In this document: positions 15,969-25,880 of the stretch, piece after piece
Position numbering within the stretch: position 1 is the first letter of the stretch
Layout: the number at the start of each line of letters is the position of its first letter
NCBI GenBank assembly: GCA_017849455.1
Contig: JAFIGX010000004.1
Span: forward strand, 330,245 to 394,244
Source: Pseudobacter sp.
Lineage (GTDB): Bacteria > Bacteroidota > Bacteroidia > Chitinophagales > Chitinophagaceae
Reading direction: 5' to 3'
DNA: 64,000 bases
The notes under the pieces: model-generated
Database searches by the model: none
Told to the model about the DNA's origin: nothing
Seen by the model: only the letters and a program-made list of their open reading frames with translations
Translations under genes and position numbers: made by a program

Positions 15969-17636
15969 TTGAAACAGATGATCGGCAATACCATCTCCAT
16001 TCTCGTTCCCGGTGAAAAGCGCCGGCTGGGTATGCTTATCCTGGCCGATATCATTATCAGCCTGGCCGATATTCTCTCCCTGGCCCTTCTCCTTTTTATC
16101 ATCGACCTGTATACGCGGCCCACGGCCTCCACCCGGTTCACCTTTCTCCCTCACTGGCTGATTGATCCGCATTCCCTCTGGCCCATCACGCTTTTCCTCA
16201 TACTGTTCAGTTTGAAGAACCTGGCCGGTTTCCTGGTATACCGCGCCCAGTCGCGGTTTATCGGACAGGTTGCCGGCCGCATCTCCGGGCAAAACCTGTA
16301 CCGGTACCTGCAGGGTGATTTTTCCGCTTACGTCGATATAGATTCTGCCGTGCATATCCGCAGCATCAGCCATTCACCGGTCGATTTTTGCCAGCATGTG
16401 CTGGGCGGATTGCAACAGATCATTACCCAGTCCGTCCTGATCCTGTTCGCCATACTCGCTATCGTTTTCTTCAATGCACAACTTTTCCTCCTGCTGTTCC
16501 TGATCCTGCTCCCGCCGGTGGTCGCCGTTTTTTATGTCGTGAAGAAAAGATTGCACGCAGCCAGGATCTATGCCAAAGCCAGCATTGAAAAAGCATTGCA
16601 ACATCTGCAGGAAGCGATCGCTGGTTTCGTGGAAAGCAATGTGTATGACAGGAACAAGGACTTTCTTAGACGCTATATCGAATGGCAGCAACAATTCAAT
16701 CATTATGCCGGCGATATGATGATCGTACAAGGCATCCCCAACCGCATGATCGAGATCTTTGCCCTGCTCGGGCTTTTTGTACTGATCGCCATTTATCAAT
16801 ATTCCAGCCACTCCGACCATTCCGCCATTCTCACCATCGGCGCATTCATGGCCGCTGCTTACAAGATCATTCCGGGGATCGTGAAGATCCTCAATGCCGG
16901 CGGGCAGATCAGCGCCTGGCAGTATACGGTAGACGAATTGATCGCCCTCCGGAAAATAAATGCGCAGCCAAGACCTGTGCCAGCTTCTTCTCCCATCCGG
17001 TCCATCCGCTTCAATGATGTTTCCTTTCAATATGGCGACCGCCCAGTTCTCGACAAGCTGCAGTTCTCCCTGCAACCCGGAGATCTTATGGGCATCTCCG
17101 GCCCTTCAGGCAGGGGGAAGACCACCATCCTTCACTTGCTGCTCGGCTTCCTCGAACCGGTTGCCGGCACCATCGATCTCAATTGTCAACATGCCGGCGC
17201 CAACAACAGGCAGGCATACTGGCCGCAAATCGCCTACGTGAAACAACAACCTTTCCTCCTCCACGACACCATACTATATAATATCACACTATCGGACCAG
17301 GGCCATGATGAAGCAAAACTACAGGAGGCTTTGCGTGTGGCCGGGCTGATGCCACTCATTGCATCCTTTCCTAACGGTGTACAGCAAGTGATCTCAGAGA
17401 ACGGGAAGAATATCAGCGGTGGACAAAGACAACGCATCGCCATTGCCCGCGCCTTGTACAAGCAGGCAGACCTGATTCTGCTCGATGAACCGTTCAATGA
17501 ACTGGATGAAGGATCAGCTTCCTGTCTCCTGCATCATTTCCGGCAGATGGCGGCCGCCGGTAAAATGATCATCTTCATCACCCATCATCAACAACACCTG
17601 GCTGCCTGCACTAAAATCCTTTCACTTGACCAGTAA
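15969..17636 (+). CDS. ABC exporter, fused permease and ATPase
   Basis: 555 residues from TTG at 15969; the ATG three codons later is an equal alternative. About five to six membrane helices fill residues 15-320, followed by a nucleotide-binding domain: Walker A GPSGRGKTT (378-386), signature ISGGQRQR near 483, Walker B ILLDEP, and H-loop FITHH. The shape is that of lipid or lipid-linked glycan flippases (MsbA/PglK type). The stop codon overlaps the next glycosyltransferase by 11 bp, and glycosyltransferase genes surround it, so export of a glycolipid or lipid-linked saccharide is the likely role. Confidence 0.85.
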   Translation: MKQMIGNTISILVPGEKRRLGMLILADIIISLADILSLALLLFIIDLYTRPTASTRFTFLPHWLIDPHSLWPITLFLILFSLKNLAGFLVYRAQSRFIGQVAGRISGQNLYRYLQGDFSAYVDIDSAVHIRSISHSPVDFCQHVLGGLQQIITQSVLILFAILAIVFFNAQLFLLLFLILLPPVVAVFYVVKKRLHAARIYAKASIEKALQHLQEAIAGFVESNVYDRNKDFLRRYIEWQQQFNHYAGDMMIVQGIPNRMIEIFALLGLFVLIAIYQYSSHSDHSAILTIGAFMAAAYKIIPGIVKILNAGGQISAWQYTVDELIALRKINAQPRPVPASSPIRSIRFNDVSFQYGDRPVLDKLQFSLQPGDLMGISGPSGRGKTTILHLLLGFLEPVAGTIDLNCQHAGANNRQAYWPQIAYVKQQPFLLHDTILYNITLSDQGHDEAKLQEALRVAGLMPLIASFPNGVQQVISENGKNISGGQRQRIAIARALYKQADLILLDEPFNELDEGSASCLLHHFRQMAAAGKMIIFITHHQQHLAACTKILSLDQ

Positions 17637-18693
17637 CAGACATAGAACGCTCGTGGTCCTGTCGCCCGCCTTTCCGCAGGATGAATCCGATTCGGTTTGG
17701 GTCCCTTCCAAACAGCTCTTTGTCAAAAAAATGAAAGAACATTTTCCCGGTCTGCATATCGTCGTGCTCAGCTTCAATTACCCGCACCATACCGGCACCT
17801 ACACCTGGCATGGTGTGGAAGTGACCAGTTTCAATGGGATGTATAACCGAAAAATCAACCGGTTGCTGCTCTGGTGTCGTGTGTGGAGAAAACTCAAAAA
17901 AATACACAGACAGCAACATATCATAGGCATCTTCAGTTTCTGGTGTGGCGAATGCGCACTCGTAGGGCGGCATTTCGCCCGCCGGCACCGGCTCAGGCAT
18001 TATTGCTGGATCTCCGGTATGGACGCCTGGAAGAACAATAAACTCGTTAAACTGATCCGGCCATCTGCAAAAGAACTGGTAGCCATGTCGGGTTTCCTGG
18101 TGAAAGAGTTCGAGAAGAACCACGGTATCCGGCCTGCGCGCGTAATACAGATAGGGATCGATCCTTCGGCATTTCCCCGCGCAAACCCTGTGCGTGATAT
18201 CGATCTGATCGGTGTAGGTTCATTGAGCCCTTTCAAACACTACGACCAGTTCATCCGCATCGTGAAAGAAATATCGAAGGTCATTCCCGACGTGAAAGCC
18301 GTGATCTGCGGAGGCGGCAGTGAAAGAGCAGCACTGGAAGAACTGATCGAAAAGTTGAACATGGGAAAAACGATCACACTACTGGGTTACCGTCCACATG
18401 AGGAGACCCTGCAATGGATGCAGCGTTCCAAAATATTGCTGCATACTTCGTCGTATGAAGGATTCGGGGCGGTCTTTCTCGAAGCGCTCTATGCCGGCTC
18501 GCGGGTGATCAGTTTCTGCTATCCATTGGAAAAGGCCGTTCCCCACTGGGATATTGTGAAGAATACCGATGAGATGACGGCCACAGCGCTTTCTATCCTG
18601 CAGGACGGTGAAACAGATCATTCACCCGTGCTTGTGAACCGGATGGACGATACTGCACACGCAATCATGAAATTATTCGAAGCAGAAACCTGA
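17626..18693 (+). CDS. Glycosyltransferase, family 4 type
   Basis: 355 residues from TTG at 17626 inside the end of the ABC exporter gene, implying coupling. Retaining GT-B fold: the C-terminal domain has LIGVGSLSPFKHYDQFIRIV near residue 192, AVICGGGSERAALEELI, ITLLGYRPHEE and the donor-binding HTSSYEGFGAVFLEALYAGSRVI with the EX7E glutamates. The acceptor and sugar are not predictable. It ends seven bases before the convergent GT9 gene. Confidence 0.88.
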   Translation: MTSNRHRTLVVLSPAFPQDESDSVWVPSKQLFVKKMKEHFPGLHIVVLSFNYPHHTGTYTWHGVEVTSFNGMYNRKINRLLLWCRVWRKLKKIHRQQHIIGIFSFWCGECALVGRHFARRHRLRHYCWISGMDAWKNNKLVKLIRPSAKELVAMSGFLVKEFEKNHGIRPARVIQIGIDPSAFPRANPVRDIDLIGVGSLSPFKHYDQFIRIVKEISKVIPDVKAVICGGGSERAALEELIEKLNMGKTITLLGYRPHEETLQWMQRSKILLHTSSYEGFGAVFLEALYAGSRVISFCYPLEKAVPHWDIVKNTDEMTATALSILQDGETDHSPVLVNRMDDTAHAIMKLFEAET

Positions 18694-18700
18694 GCCCTGC

Positions 18701-19774
18701 TTAACTCGTAGCCCGGTGGGCGAACTTATTGTACAATATGACCGCTTCATCGAACACCATGGCCGGCGTGAACCTGTCGAGACAATGTACATCCCCATAT
18801 CGGCAGGCTTCCTGCATGCAGGGCCCGCAGTCGAGGTCCGATGCGTCGAGAAAAGCGCTATGCTCGCCTAACGGCCTCGACCAATCGCTTCTCGTTCCGC
18901 CGAACAATGCGATGGTCGGTATTCCGGATACCCATGCCATGTGCATCAGGCCTGAATCCTCCGACAATACCAGGTCTGCCTGTTGCAGGGTAGCAAAGGC
19001 CGTGGCCGGGGTAGTCTTTCCTACAATGTTCACCAGTTTCTCTCCGAGTTTTTGTTTCAGCCAGGCCGCTTTCTGTTCAATGAATGAAGTGCCTATCATG
19101 AGGAACTGGCTATCGGGAAATTGCCGTGCCCATAACCGGGCGAATGCCAGGTAATGATGAAGCGGCCAGTTGCGGGTTTCAAAAGCGCCGGCGGGGTTGA
19201 GTACGATCAGCCGGTTTCCGTTCCATCCGTTGTCGAACAACAATTCGGGGATACCATTGATGGGCTTCAGGGAGAATCGGGTGATGGGCAGGTTGATCGG
19301 AAATCCGGCGGCCTGGATCGTTTTGCATGTCCTTTCGCCGGCGGCATTGGGAGAATACCTGTCGAACGCAGACCAGGCCCGTGGCATCAGCATTTTCCTG
19401 GTCAGGCGGCTGATGTAGTTGTTCTGCAGGTCGAGCACTACCTGGTATCGATTCATGAACAGCTTTGGCAAGGATATAACGGAAAAAAATAGTTGCTTTT
19501 TTTCGCTTCGTCCGCCGCCAATGGCATACACATGATCGAATAATTCCAGTGCCCTGGGGATCGGGGCAACCTCCTCCCTTGTGAGCAGGTCGAGCCGGGT
19601 ACCGGCAGGAAGAAAATTCCGAAGCGCCTGCAGATAGGGAAGCGTGATCACGAGATCGCCCATGGCCTGCATCCGGATAGCCAGGATCCGTTTGGGGAAC
19701 GATGAGAGCCGCCATGGCTTCGCAGCAATTGCGGAGCAATCAGCTATATGATATGATGAGCTCGGTTTTCTCAT
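18701..19774 (-). CDS. Glycosyltransferase family 9 (heptosyltransferase-like)
   Basis: 357 residues. GT9 enzymes add heptose or related sugars to LPS. Hallmarks are RILAIRMQAMGDLVITLPYLQAL near residue 29, VLNPAGAFETRNWPLHHY in the second Rossmann domain, and DLVLSEDSGLMHMAWVSGIPTIALFGGTRSDWSRPLG near the donor site. A cysteine cluster (DCGPCMQEACRYGDVHCLD) near the C-terminus is typical of the family. Its start overlaps the end of the GT39-like gene by four bases. Confidence 0.88.
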   Translation of the reverse strand: MRKPSSSYHIADCSAIAAKPWRLSSFPKRILAIRMQAMGDLVITLPYLQALRNFLPAGTRLDLLTREEVAPIPRALELFDHVYAIGGGRSEKKQLFFSVISLPKLFMNRYQVVLDLQNNYISRLTRKMLMPRAWSAFDRYSPNAAGERTCKTIQAAGFPINLPITRFSLKPINGIPELLFDNGWNGNRLIVLNPAGAFETRNWPLHHYLAFARLWARQFPDSQFLMIGTSFIEQKAAWLKQKLGEKLVNIVGKTTPATAFATLQQADLVLSEDSGLMHMAWVSGIPTIALFGGTRSDWSRPLGEHSAFLDASDLDCGPCMQEACRYGDVHCLDRFTPAMVFDEAVILYNKFAHRATS

Positions 19775-21291
19775 CGCCTGGTTTGTATATGATATAAATA
19801 CAGGTTACCTCCTTTTTCAATGGCCCCAATACGTTGATCTACCAGTTCCACCCGGAATGAATCGCGGAGCATCGGGTCAAAATTCAACAACCGCTCAGGC
19901 TCTGCCGAAGAGATCATATACACCGACCCGATCCCTTCTTGGCGGAACAGGTGTTTCACGCCGGCATAATACCGGTTAGGGATTGCCGACATGATCTTGT
20001 AATCGTGCCCCCAGGTGATGAATTTCATTTTTCTCTGCAGATCGATGCAGTACAACCCGTTGCCCGTATACGCCGAAGTGGTGTTCAGGGCCCAGTAGTC
20101 CGTTGTCGTTCTTTCACCGGCAGGCACTTCCTTCAATAATTCCTGCACTTTGTTGAAATTGGAAAAAGGATACCGGATGTCCTTCACCACCGGCAGGATG
20201 CTGGCGATCAGTTGTAGCATCAGCAATCCATTCACGATCCTGTCCTTATTTTTTTCAGGTAACGATTCCATACAATATAGCCACCAGGCCACCAGGAAGC
20301 CGATAAAAAGAAAACCGGTGTAACGGATAGTGCCCAGTGAAAACAATGTGCAACTGAATACAAAACTCAGTGTGGTATTCGACAAGAACAGCAGGAAACA
20401 TTTTTTATTCTTCCACAGCAGGCCCCCCAGCACCGTAGCGATCCCTAAAGAAATGAGCGGCGTAATGAATTTCAGGTAGCGATGTTCTCTTTGCAGATCG
20501 AGCAGGAACTGCGTGTTCCAGCTACTATGTTCCCACCATGCCGGTATGGGCACGAAGGCACGAAGGAAAGATTGTGCAGTGATCGGTACCTGGTCGAATT
20601 TCCATTTATCGATCCAGAAGTCAAAGTACAGGGACCCTTCCGATGGCGGAAAGGAAAGCCAGGCGGCAGGCAGGAGCACTATTCCTCCCAGTAAAAAATG
20701 CCGGATGAGCACAGGCCGCATAACTCCCCTCTCCTGCTGCAACAAAACACGGTACAGGTGCATGCTGCCTGCGAGGATAATACCCAGGATATGCGTGTTC
20801 GATAACAAAAAAAGAAGGGCATAATACAGCCATGCAGACCGACGGCCTTCCTTCCTGATCACCAGGCATAGGCAAAAGGCCAGTAGTACGGCGATAGCAT
20901 AATTCCTGCTCAGTACAGCATATTCATAAATAAAAAAATAGCCGAAGGGTATCAATAGCCGTGTCAGTAATGGAAAAGGGGATTTGAAGAGGGCGAGATA
21001 CACAACCGTAGCGGCTATCAGCAAGTGAAACAATTGAACATAGAGAAGATCGTTTGTGAATGCTGATATGCTCCAGAGCAGGATATGCCAGAGCGGAGGG
21101 TGGCCTTCATACCTGACATTCCTGATCAGTTCAAAAAATCCTTTGCTGCCATTGGCAATATTCCAGGCGTGTAATTCATCTGCCCATAATTCATGGTGCA
21201 GCATCGTGTAACCCGCCACCAGGATGAAAACACCGAACACCATCCGGCACAAGGCAACGGCTGGTGTTGTACGGGTTGAGGCAATTGTCAT
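19771..21291 (-). CDS. Multispanning membrane glycosyltransferase, GT39/PMT-like
   Basis: 506 residues from the ATG at 21289-21291 (MTIASTRTTPAV), which removes a 27-residue extension overlapping the neighbouring gene. About ten hydrophobic segments, with a first external loop carrying HHELWADELHAWNIANGSKG, where the D-E pair resembles the catalytic motif of polyprenyl-phosphate-sugar dependent transferases. A soluble C-terminal domain of about 120 residues follows. Such enzymes add sugars to proteins or lipids on the outer face of the inner membrane. The acceptor is unknown; it is operonic with GT2 and GT9. Confidence 0.75.
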   Translation of the reverse strand: MTIASTRTTPAVALCRMVFGVFILVAGYTMLHHELWADELHAWNIANGSKGFFELIRNVRYEGHPPLWHILLWSISAFTNDLLYVQLFHLLIAATVVYLALFKSPFPLLTRLLIPFGYFFIYEYAVLSRNYAIAVLLAFCLCLVIRKEGRRSAWLYYALLFLLSNTHILGIILAGSMHLYRVLLQQERGVMRPVLIRHFLLGGIVLLPAAWLSFPPSEGSLYFDFWIDKWKFDQVPITAQSFLRAFVPIPAWWEHSSWNTQFLLDLQREHRYLKFITPLISLGIATVLGGLLWKNKKCFLLFLSNTTLSFVFSCTLFSLGTIRYTGFLFIGFLVAWWLYCMESLPEKNKDRIVNGLLMLQLIASILPVVKDIRYPFSNFNKVQELLKEVPAGERTTTDYWALNTTSAYTGNGLYCIDLQRKMKFITWGHDYKIMSAIPNRYYAGVKHLFRQEGIGSVYMISSAEPERLLNFDPMLRDSFRVELVDQRIGAIEKGGNLYLYHIQTRR

Positions 21292-21307
21292 AGTATAGAT
21301 TTGGTAT

Positions 21308-22315
21308 TTACAGCAAAGGCTCTTCCACTTTCCTGCCTTCCTTTGCTGCACGGTAATAGGGATTGCGGCCAAGCAGAATGACCCATAAGGTCTTCAGCGC
21401 CGGCCGCCACATCGTATGATCCCTTACGAAGAGAAAGCTGAAGAAGTTTCCTGAGAGGGACCAGAGCAGCCAGGACTTTTTTACATAACCCGGCGTCCTG
21501 CCCGTTAACCGGAAATAATCCAGGGCCAATGCCCGCCTGAAATATTGAAGGGGTCGTTGCAGCCGGTTCACCTGCTCGTGATGATGGTACACACGGGCAT
21601 CATTCACCACATGGATATTCCTGCCTGCAAATCCCAGGCATACACCGTAGTTATCGCCGATGCCGTACCTGTCCAGCACCTCATCGAAGGGCGACAGCAA
21701 CAGCCATTCTTTTCTTACCAATGAAGCACCCAATCCATATAATGGCGTTATAAAAAACTCGCCTGAAAAATCAGTAAGCACCGGCCATCCGGCTTTCGAG
21801 ATATGATTGCCTTTCCTTGAAAAATAATTGACTACCCTCCCTCCCGGTCCACGGCCGGTATTACATTGGATTTTCCCCCACAGGCTCACCTTGAAAAAAA
21901 AGCTCCAATACAACATGGCAACGGACCGCACCGGGTAATCTGCCGTCCATTCATTCCCCAATTTCTGCATGACCAGCCCTGAAATAGCACCCACAGCAGG
22001 GTAAAGCCGGCTATGCAGGGCCAGTTTTAAAATATATTCGGGCGGCACTTCCATGTCGTCGTCACAAAGGAAGATCCAGTCGCCCTTTGCCATTCCTATG
22101 CCCAGGTTGCGCTGCAGGCAGACCGACTTCTCCGATCTCACCACCTGTACTGGCAGGTTGCCGAACCGGGAATATTCCGCTGCATCCAATTGCTGTTCCC
22201 CGGAATCTACAATGATCACTTCCTTCAATGGATACACAGACCGGTTGAGGTCTTCCAGCAAAGAAAGTAACCGTTGCTTCCTGTTGCAGGTAGGGATCAC
22301 CACGCTGACTTCCAT
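21308..22315 (-). CDS. Glycosyltransferase family 2
   Basis: 335 residues, inverting GT-A fold. N-terminus MEVSVVIPTCNRKQRLLSLLEDL binds nucleotide; the metal-binding DxD-type element is LCDDDMEVPPEYI near residue 85; VCLQRNLGIGMAKGDWIF precedes it. C-terminal YFRRALALDYFRLTGRTPG is moderately hydrophobic and may associate with the membrane. It is the first gene of the minus-strand GT2-GT39-GT9 set and is divergent from the radical SAM gene, with a 157-bp intergenic space. Confidence 0.88.
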   Translation of the reverse strand: MEVSVVIPTCNRKQRLLSLLEDLNRSVYPLKEVIIVDSGEQQLDAAEYSRFGNLPVQVVRSEKSVCLQRNLGIGMAKGDWIFLCDDDMEVPPEYILKLALHSRLYPAVGAISGLVMQKLGNEWTADYPVRSVAMLYWSFFFKVSLWGKIQCNTGRGPGGRVVNYFSRKGNHISKAGWPVLTDFSGEFFITPLYGLGASLVRKEWLLLSPFDEVLDRYGIGDNYGVCLGFAGRNIHVVNDARVYHHHEQVNRLQRPLQYFRRALALDYFRLTGRTPGYVKKSWLLWSLSGNFFSFLFVRDHTMWRPALKTLWVILLGRNPYYRAAKEGRKVEEPLL

Positions 22316-22472
22316 TATTTACCGGCTTTTCAGAACAATACGGAGATAAACCTCTTCAGGTCAGCTCGGAAGAAAAATTTTTACCTGTCCCGTACATCCC
22401 GTAAGCGGGGATAAAGGCAACCCTAACTCCCTGCGACCGTAATACATATAAAATGCGTAAGGCCCTACCATT

Positions 22473-23939
22473 ATGCAAAACATACTTTTCTCCCATTCCT
22501 ATTTCCTGCGTTTCGATCCCAAGCAATGGGCTCTCGGGCAACCGTATCCACCACTGGGCACCTTGTATGCAGCGGCCCTCATGCGGCACAACGGCTATAA
22601 TGTTTCCCTTTTCGATACTATGTTCGTTCAGCATGCGGAAGAAGTGCAGGAGGCCATTCGCCTGTATCAGCCCCGCTTTTTCGTGATCTACGATGATGGC
22701 TTCAATTATCTCACCAAGATGTGCCTCACCAATATGCGTGATGCCGCCTTCATCATGACCGGGATCGCAAAGGCTTATGGTTGTACCGTGATCGTTTCCA
22801 GTTCCGATTCCACCGACCATTATGAAAAATACCTGGCACAGGGAGCCGATTTCGTATTGATGGGAGAGGCAGAACAGACATTGCTCGAACTGGTGTCTGC
22901 CATCACTGACGGAAAAGGATCATTCATCGATATCCAGGGACTTGCCTTCAGGCAACAGGAAGCCGTGATCAAAACCCCGCGCAGGGCAGTGATGAAAGAC
23001 CTCGACGCACTGCCTTTACCGGCCTGGGACCTGGTCGACATCGACCGGTACCGGCAAACCTGGCTCCACAGCAGCGGCTATTTCTCACTCAATATGGGCA
23101 CTACCCGTGGCTGCCCATTCAAGTGCAATTGGTGCGCTAAGCCTATTTATGGCAATCGTTATAACTCGAGATCACCACAACATGTGGTGAATGAGCTCAA
23201 ATGGCTCCAATCGAATTTCCGGTTCGACCATATCTGGTTCTGCGACGATATCTTCGGCCTGAAACCCGGATGGGTGCAGGAATTCGCTGCGCTGCTCGAA
23301 AAAGAAGGACTGCGTTTCCGCTTCAAAATCCAGTCGAGGGCCGATCTGCTCCTCCAGGAAAACTATATCCTCGCGCTCGCAAAAGCCGGTTGTGAAAATG
23401 CATGGATGGGCGCGGAAAGCGGCTCACAGAAAATACTCGATGCCATGGACAAAGGCACAACCGTTGAACAGATCTACCAGGCCACGAGGCAATTGAGAAA
23501 ACATGCTATCCATCCTTCCTTTTTTATCCAGTTCGGTTATCCCGGAGAAACCAGGGAAGATATTGAAAAGACTATTCGCATGATCAATGAACTCCTTCCC
23601 CATGAGATCGGCATATCCGTATCGTACCCGTTGCCAGGCACTCCTTTCTATGAAAAAGTAAAAGATGAATTGAAGAACAAGGCCAACTGGTCCGATTCGG
23701 ATGAGCTCACGCTGATGTTCAGGAATACCTTCCAGCCTTCATTCTATAAGCAATTGCACCGTTATGTGCACAAGAGCTATCGCAAGCACCTGGCGCTGGA
23801 AAATATCAGGCGGTTGATCAGGCAACCGGCCTCTGTTACGGTAGCCACTTTGAAAAAAGCGGCATCGCTTGCCTATTATATTCCTGCCGCCATGCTGGCA
23901 AAATGGAAATTGGCAACACTGGAAAAACCATCATTATAA
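22473..23939 (+). CDS. Radical SAM protein with N-terminal B12-binding-like domain
   Basis: 488 residues. The first ~150 residues resemble a cobalamin-binding Rossmann domain (GTLYAAALMRHNGYNVSLFDTM, GADFVLMGEAEQTLLELV). The [4Fe-4S] motif CPFKCNWC (C214, C218, C221) follows TRGC, then the barrel with WFCDDIFGLKPGWVQEF, AGCENAWMGAESGSQKILDAM and FFIQFGYPGETREDIEKTIRMI. Relatives perform methylations or other radical changes on lipids, antibiotics or glycolipids. The neighbouring methyltransferase starts nine bases later. A lipid or glycan modification role is inferred from context. Confidence 0.88.
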   Translation: MQNILFSHSYFLRFDPKQWALGQPYPPLGTLYAAALMRHNGYNVSLFDTMFVQHAEEVQEAIRLYQPRFFVIYDDGFNYLTKMCLTNMRDAAFIMTGIAKAYGCTVIVSSSDSTDHYEKYLAQGADFVLMGEAEQTLLELVSAITDGKGSFIDIQGLAFRQQEAVIKTPRRAVMKDLDALPLPAWDLVDIDRYRQTWLHSSGYFSLNMGTTRGCPFKCNWCAKPIYGNRYNSRSPQHVVNELKWLQSNFRFDHIWFCDDIFGLKPGWVQEFAALLEKEGLRFRFKIQSRADLLLQENYILALAKAGCENAWMGAESGSQKILDAMDKGTTVEQIYQATRQLRKHAIHPSFFIQFGYPGETREDIEKTIRMINELLPHEIGISVSYPLPGTPFYEKVKDELKNKANWSDSDELTLMFRNTFQPSFYKQLHRYVHKSYRKHLALENIRRLIRQPASVTVATLKKAASLAYYIPAAMLAKWKLATLEKPSL

Positions 23940-23948
23940 ATCGAACAG

Positions 23949-24770
23949 ATGCCCTCCACCATACAACAGGTCAATGAACAGCTTGCCGCCGGGGCCTTCT
24001 CCAAGCAGTCGGCCATCTTCGATGAACTTTATGCCGGCAATACCATCGTTCAGTATAAAAGGGAAAGGGTTCGGGCCCACGTAGAACGCTATCTCACTCC
24101 CGGCAGTCATATCCTCGAGCTCAATGCCGGCACAGGTGAAGATGCGCTCTATTTTGCGAGCCGTGGTTTTCGTGTACATGCCACCGATATATCTATTGGC
24201 ATGCAGGAAGTGCTGGCCGGGAAAGTGCAGGCTGCCGGTGCAACGGACCATATCACCCAGGAGGTCTGCTCCTTCACTTCACTGGAAAACATGACCAGGA
24301 AAGGCCCTTATGATCTGATCTTTTCCAATTTTGCCGGGCTGAACTGCACCGATGAGCTTGACAAAGTACTGCGATCATTCGGGCCGTTGCTGAAGCCGGG
24401 TGGAGTGGTCACGCTGGTGGTGCTGCCCCGATGCTGTTTATGGGAAACGATGCTGGTGCTAAAAGGCAAATTCAGCACTGCCTTTAGGCGATTCTCCGCC
24501 GGCCGTGGTGTTACGGCGCATATAGAAGGGGAATATTTCAAATGCTGGTATTATGATCCTTCCTACATCACAAAAAGGTTACGACACTCATTCAGCGTGT
24601 TGAGCATGGAAGGTCTGTGCACCCTGGTTCCGCCATCTTATATTGAACATTTCGCGGAAAGGTACCCGAAAGTGTACCGGTGGCTGGTGAAGCTGGAATC
24701 CAGGTGGAAAAGCAGATGGCCCTGGAGGTCGATAGGCGACTACTACATCATATCGCTGAAGAGATCCTAA
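23949..24770 (+). CDS. Class I SAM-dependent methyltransferase
   Basis: 273 residues. SAM-binding motif I is ILELNAGTGEDALYFASRG near residue 55, followed by VHATDIS (acidic residue for the ribose), DLIFSNFAGLNC (motif IV) and LLKPGGVVTLVVLPR (post-motif). It forms a pair with the preceding radical SAM gene. The final 23 bp overlap the convergent nucleotidyltransferase-fold gene. The substrate is unknown, possibly an intermediate of the surface glycan. Confidence 0.85.
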   Translation: MPSTIQQVNEQLAAGAFSKQSAIFDELYAGNTIVQYKRERVRAHVERYLTPGSHILELNAGTGEDALYFASRGFRVHATDISIGMQEVLAGKVQAAGATDHITQEVCSFTSLENMTRKGPYDLIFSNFAGLNCTDELDKVLRSFGPLLKPGGVVTLVVLPRCCLWETMLVLKGKFSTAFRRFSAGRGVTAHIEGEYFKCWYYDPSYITKRLRHSFSVLSMEGLCTLVPPSYIEHFAERYPKVYRWLVKLESRWKSRWPWRSIGDYYIISLKRS

Positions 24771-25698
24771 AACCAGGTTCCTCCGGCAGCCTGTACATCC
24801 TTTCCACGGCCTCCCAGCGCTGACGATAGCGTTCCAGCAATTTGTGCTGGAAGAAGGCAGGATTGGGTTTGCAGAAATGCCTGCCGGTGCGGATGCCCAT
24901 CCTCCCGCCTGCTATATTCAATCTCTTTGCTTCTTCCTTCTTCTGCCATCTTTTGCTGGTGAGATGCATGAGGTATTTGTCGAGCCAGTCGCCCATCCTG
25001 TTATTGAAGACGTATTCCAGGCATCTCTTCAGTCTGTGCTTTTCTTTTTTCTCTTTCCAGTATGACTGCCTGCGGCCATAACCTGGGTAAAAATGCCTGG
25101 TCCATTCATTGGCATCGAAGAAACGGTCTACAGTACCATTGCCGCAGGCAGGCAGCAGGGTGATCATTTCAGTAGCGGTGAAAATATTCTGCTCTTCGAT
25201 CTTCATCGCTTCCTCATCGATATAATAGTTCATGCAGTACCAATGTTGCCTGCCTGTGAGAAAGGTGAGCTTTTTAAAGAGGTGCATCATAGTGCGGGCT
25301 ATCCACAGCCTGTTGGCGCTGGTGATGATGAAGTAATCGATATCTGCCGATTCATCGGCAAAATCCTTGGAGAGCGAACCGGATATGAATACGCCCTGTA
25401 CAAAAGGGAAGCGATAAAGAAAAGCGGCTATGCGGTAACCGGTAATAAGCAATTGCCGGGCCCTGGCATTGCCGTCTTTCCGGCGGATGGCCAGTGTAGG
25501 TCTATTCTGCAACATATAAAAGCCACCATATAGGAATATGCGCCGTTCCCGCAGCAGCCGGTCAAGTGCTTTAGCCAGTTCATGCTCATCCACCGGATGC
25601 TCCAGGTAATGCCGGATATCATCTTTCGATAGAGGATAATCGAACAGATCAAAATAAGTTAGTACTTTTAAGACATTATAGTCCGTGTTTACCTGCAT
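24748..25698 (-). CDS. Nucleotidyltransferase-fold protein
   Basis: 316 residues. Residues 105-125 read FISGSLSKDFADESADIDYF, the GS...DxD pattern (G107, S108, D119, D121) of the polymerase-beta nucleotidyltransferase superfamily, followed by a helix-rich, basic C-terminal half (KEKKEKHRLKRCLEYVFNNRMGDWLDKYL). A small N-terminal winged-helix-like part (NVLKVLTYFDLFDYPLSKDDIRHYL) precedes it. In Bacteroidota this type sits in polysaccharide clusters, but the transferred group is unknown. It overlaps the methyltransferase tail by 23 bp and is divergent from the sugar transferase. Confidence 0.75.
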   Translation of the reverse strand: MQVNTDYNVLKVLTYFDLFDYPLSKDDIRHYLEHPVDEHELAKALDRLLRERRIFLYGGFYMLQNRPTLAIRRKDGNARARQLLITGYRIAAFLYRFPFVQGVFISGSLSKDFADESADIDYFIITSANRLWIARTMMHLFKKLTFLTGRQHWYCMNYYIDEEAMKIEEQNIFTATEMITLLPACGNGTVDRFFDANEWTRHFYPGYGRRQSYWKEKKEKHRLKRCLEYVFNNRMGDWLDKYLMHLTSKRWQKKEEAKRLNIAGGRMGIRTGRHFCKPNPAFFQHKLLERYRQRWEAVERMYRLPEEPGFRISSAI

Positions 25699-25880
25699 AG
25701 TGTGGTAATTAATCCAGTAATATTTGTGCAGCTTTATGCTATCGTATAGTGGGAGTGGTAGTTTGAATTGCAGGCAACTATTCCCGGTCCCTGCCGTATT
25801 CCTACTTAAATACTGTTGATCTGAAAAAAAGGTTGCCTTGTATCAATGTGTACAGGCGCCCATTTAAAAGTTATACCCGA

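Noticed and set aside
16374..17075. 233-codon minus-strand frame
   Set aside because: Antisense to the ABC exporter; acidic, repetitive composition typical of a shadow.
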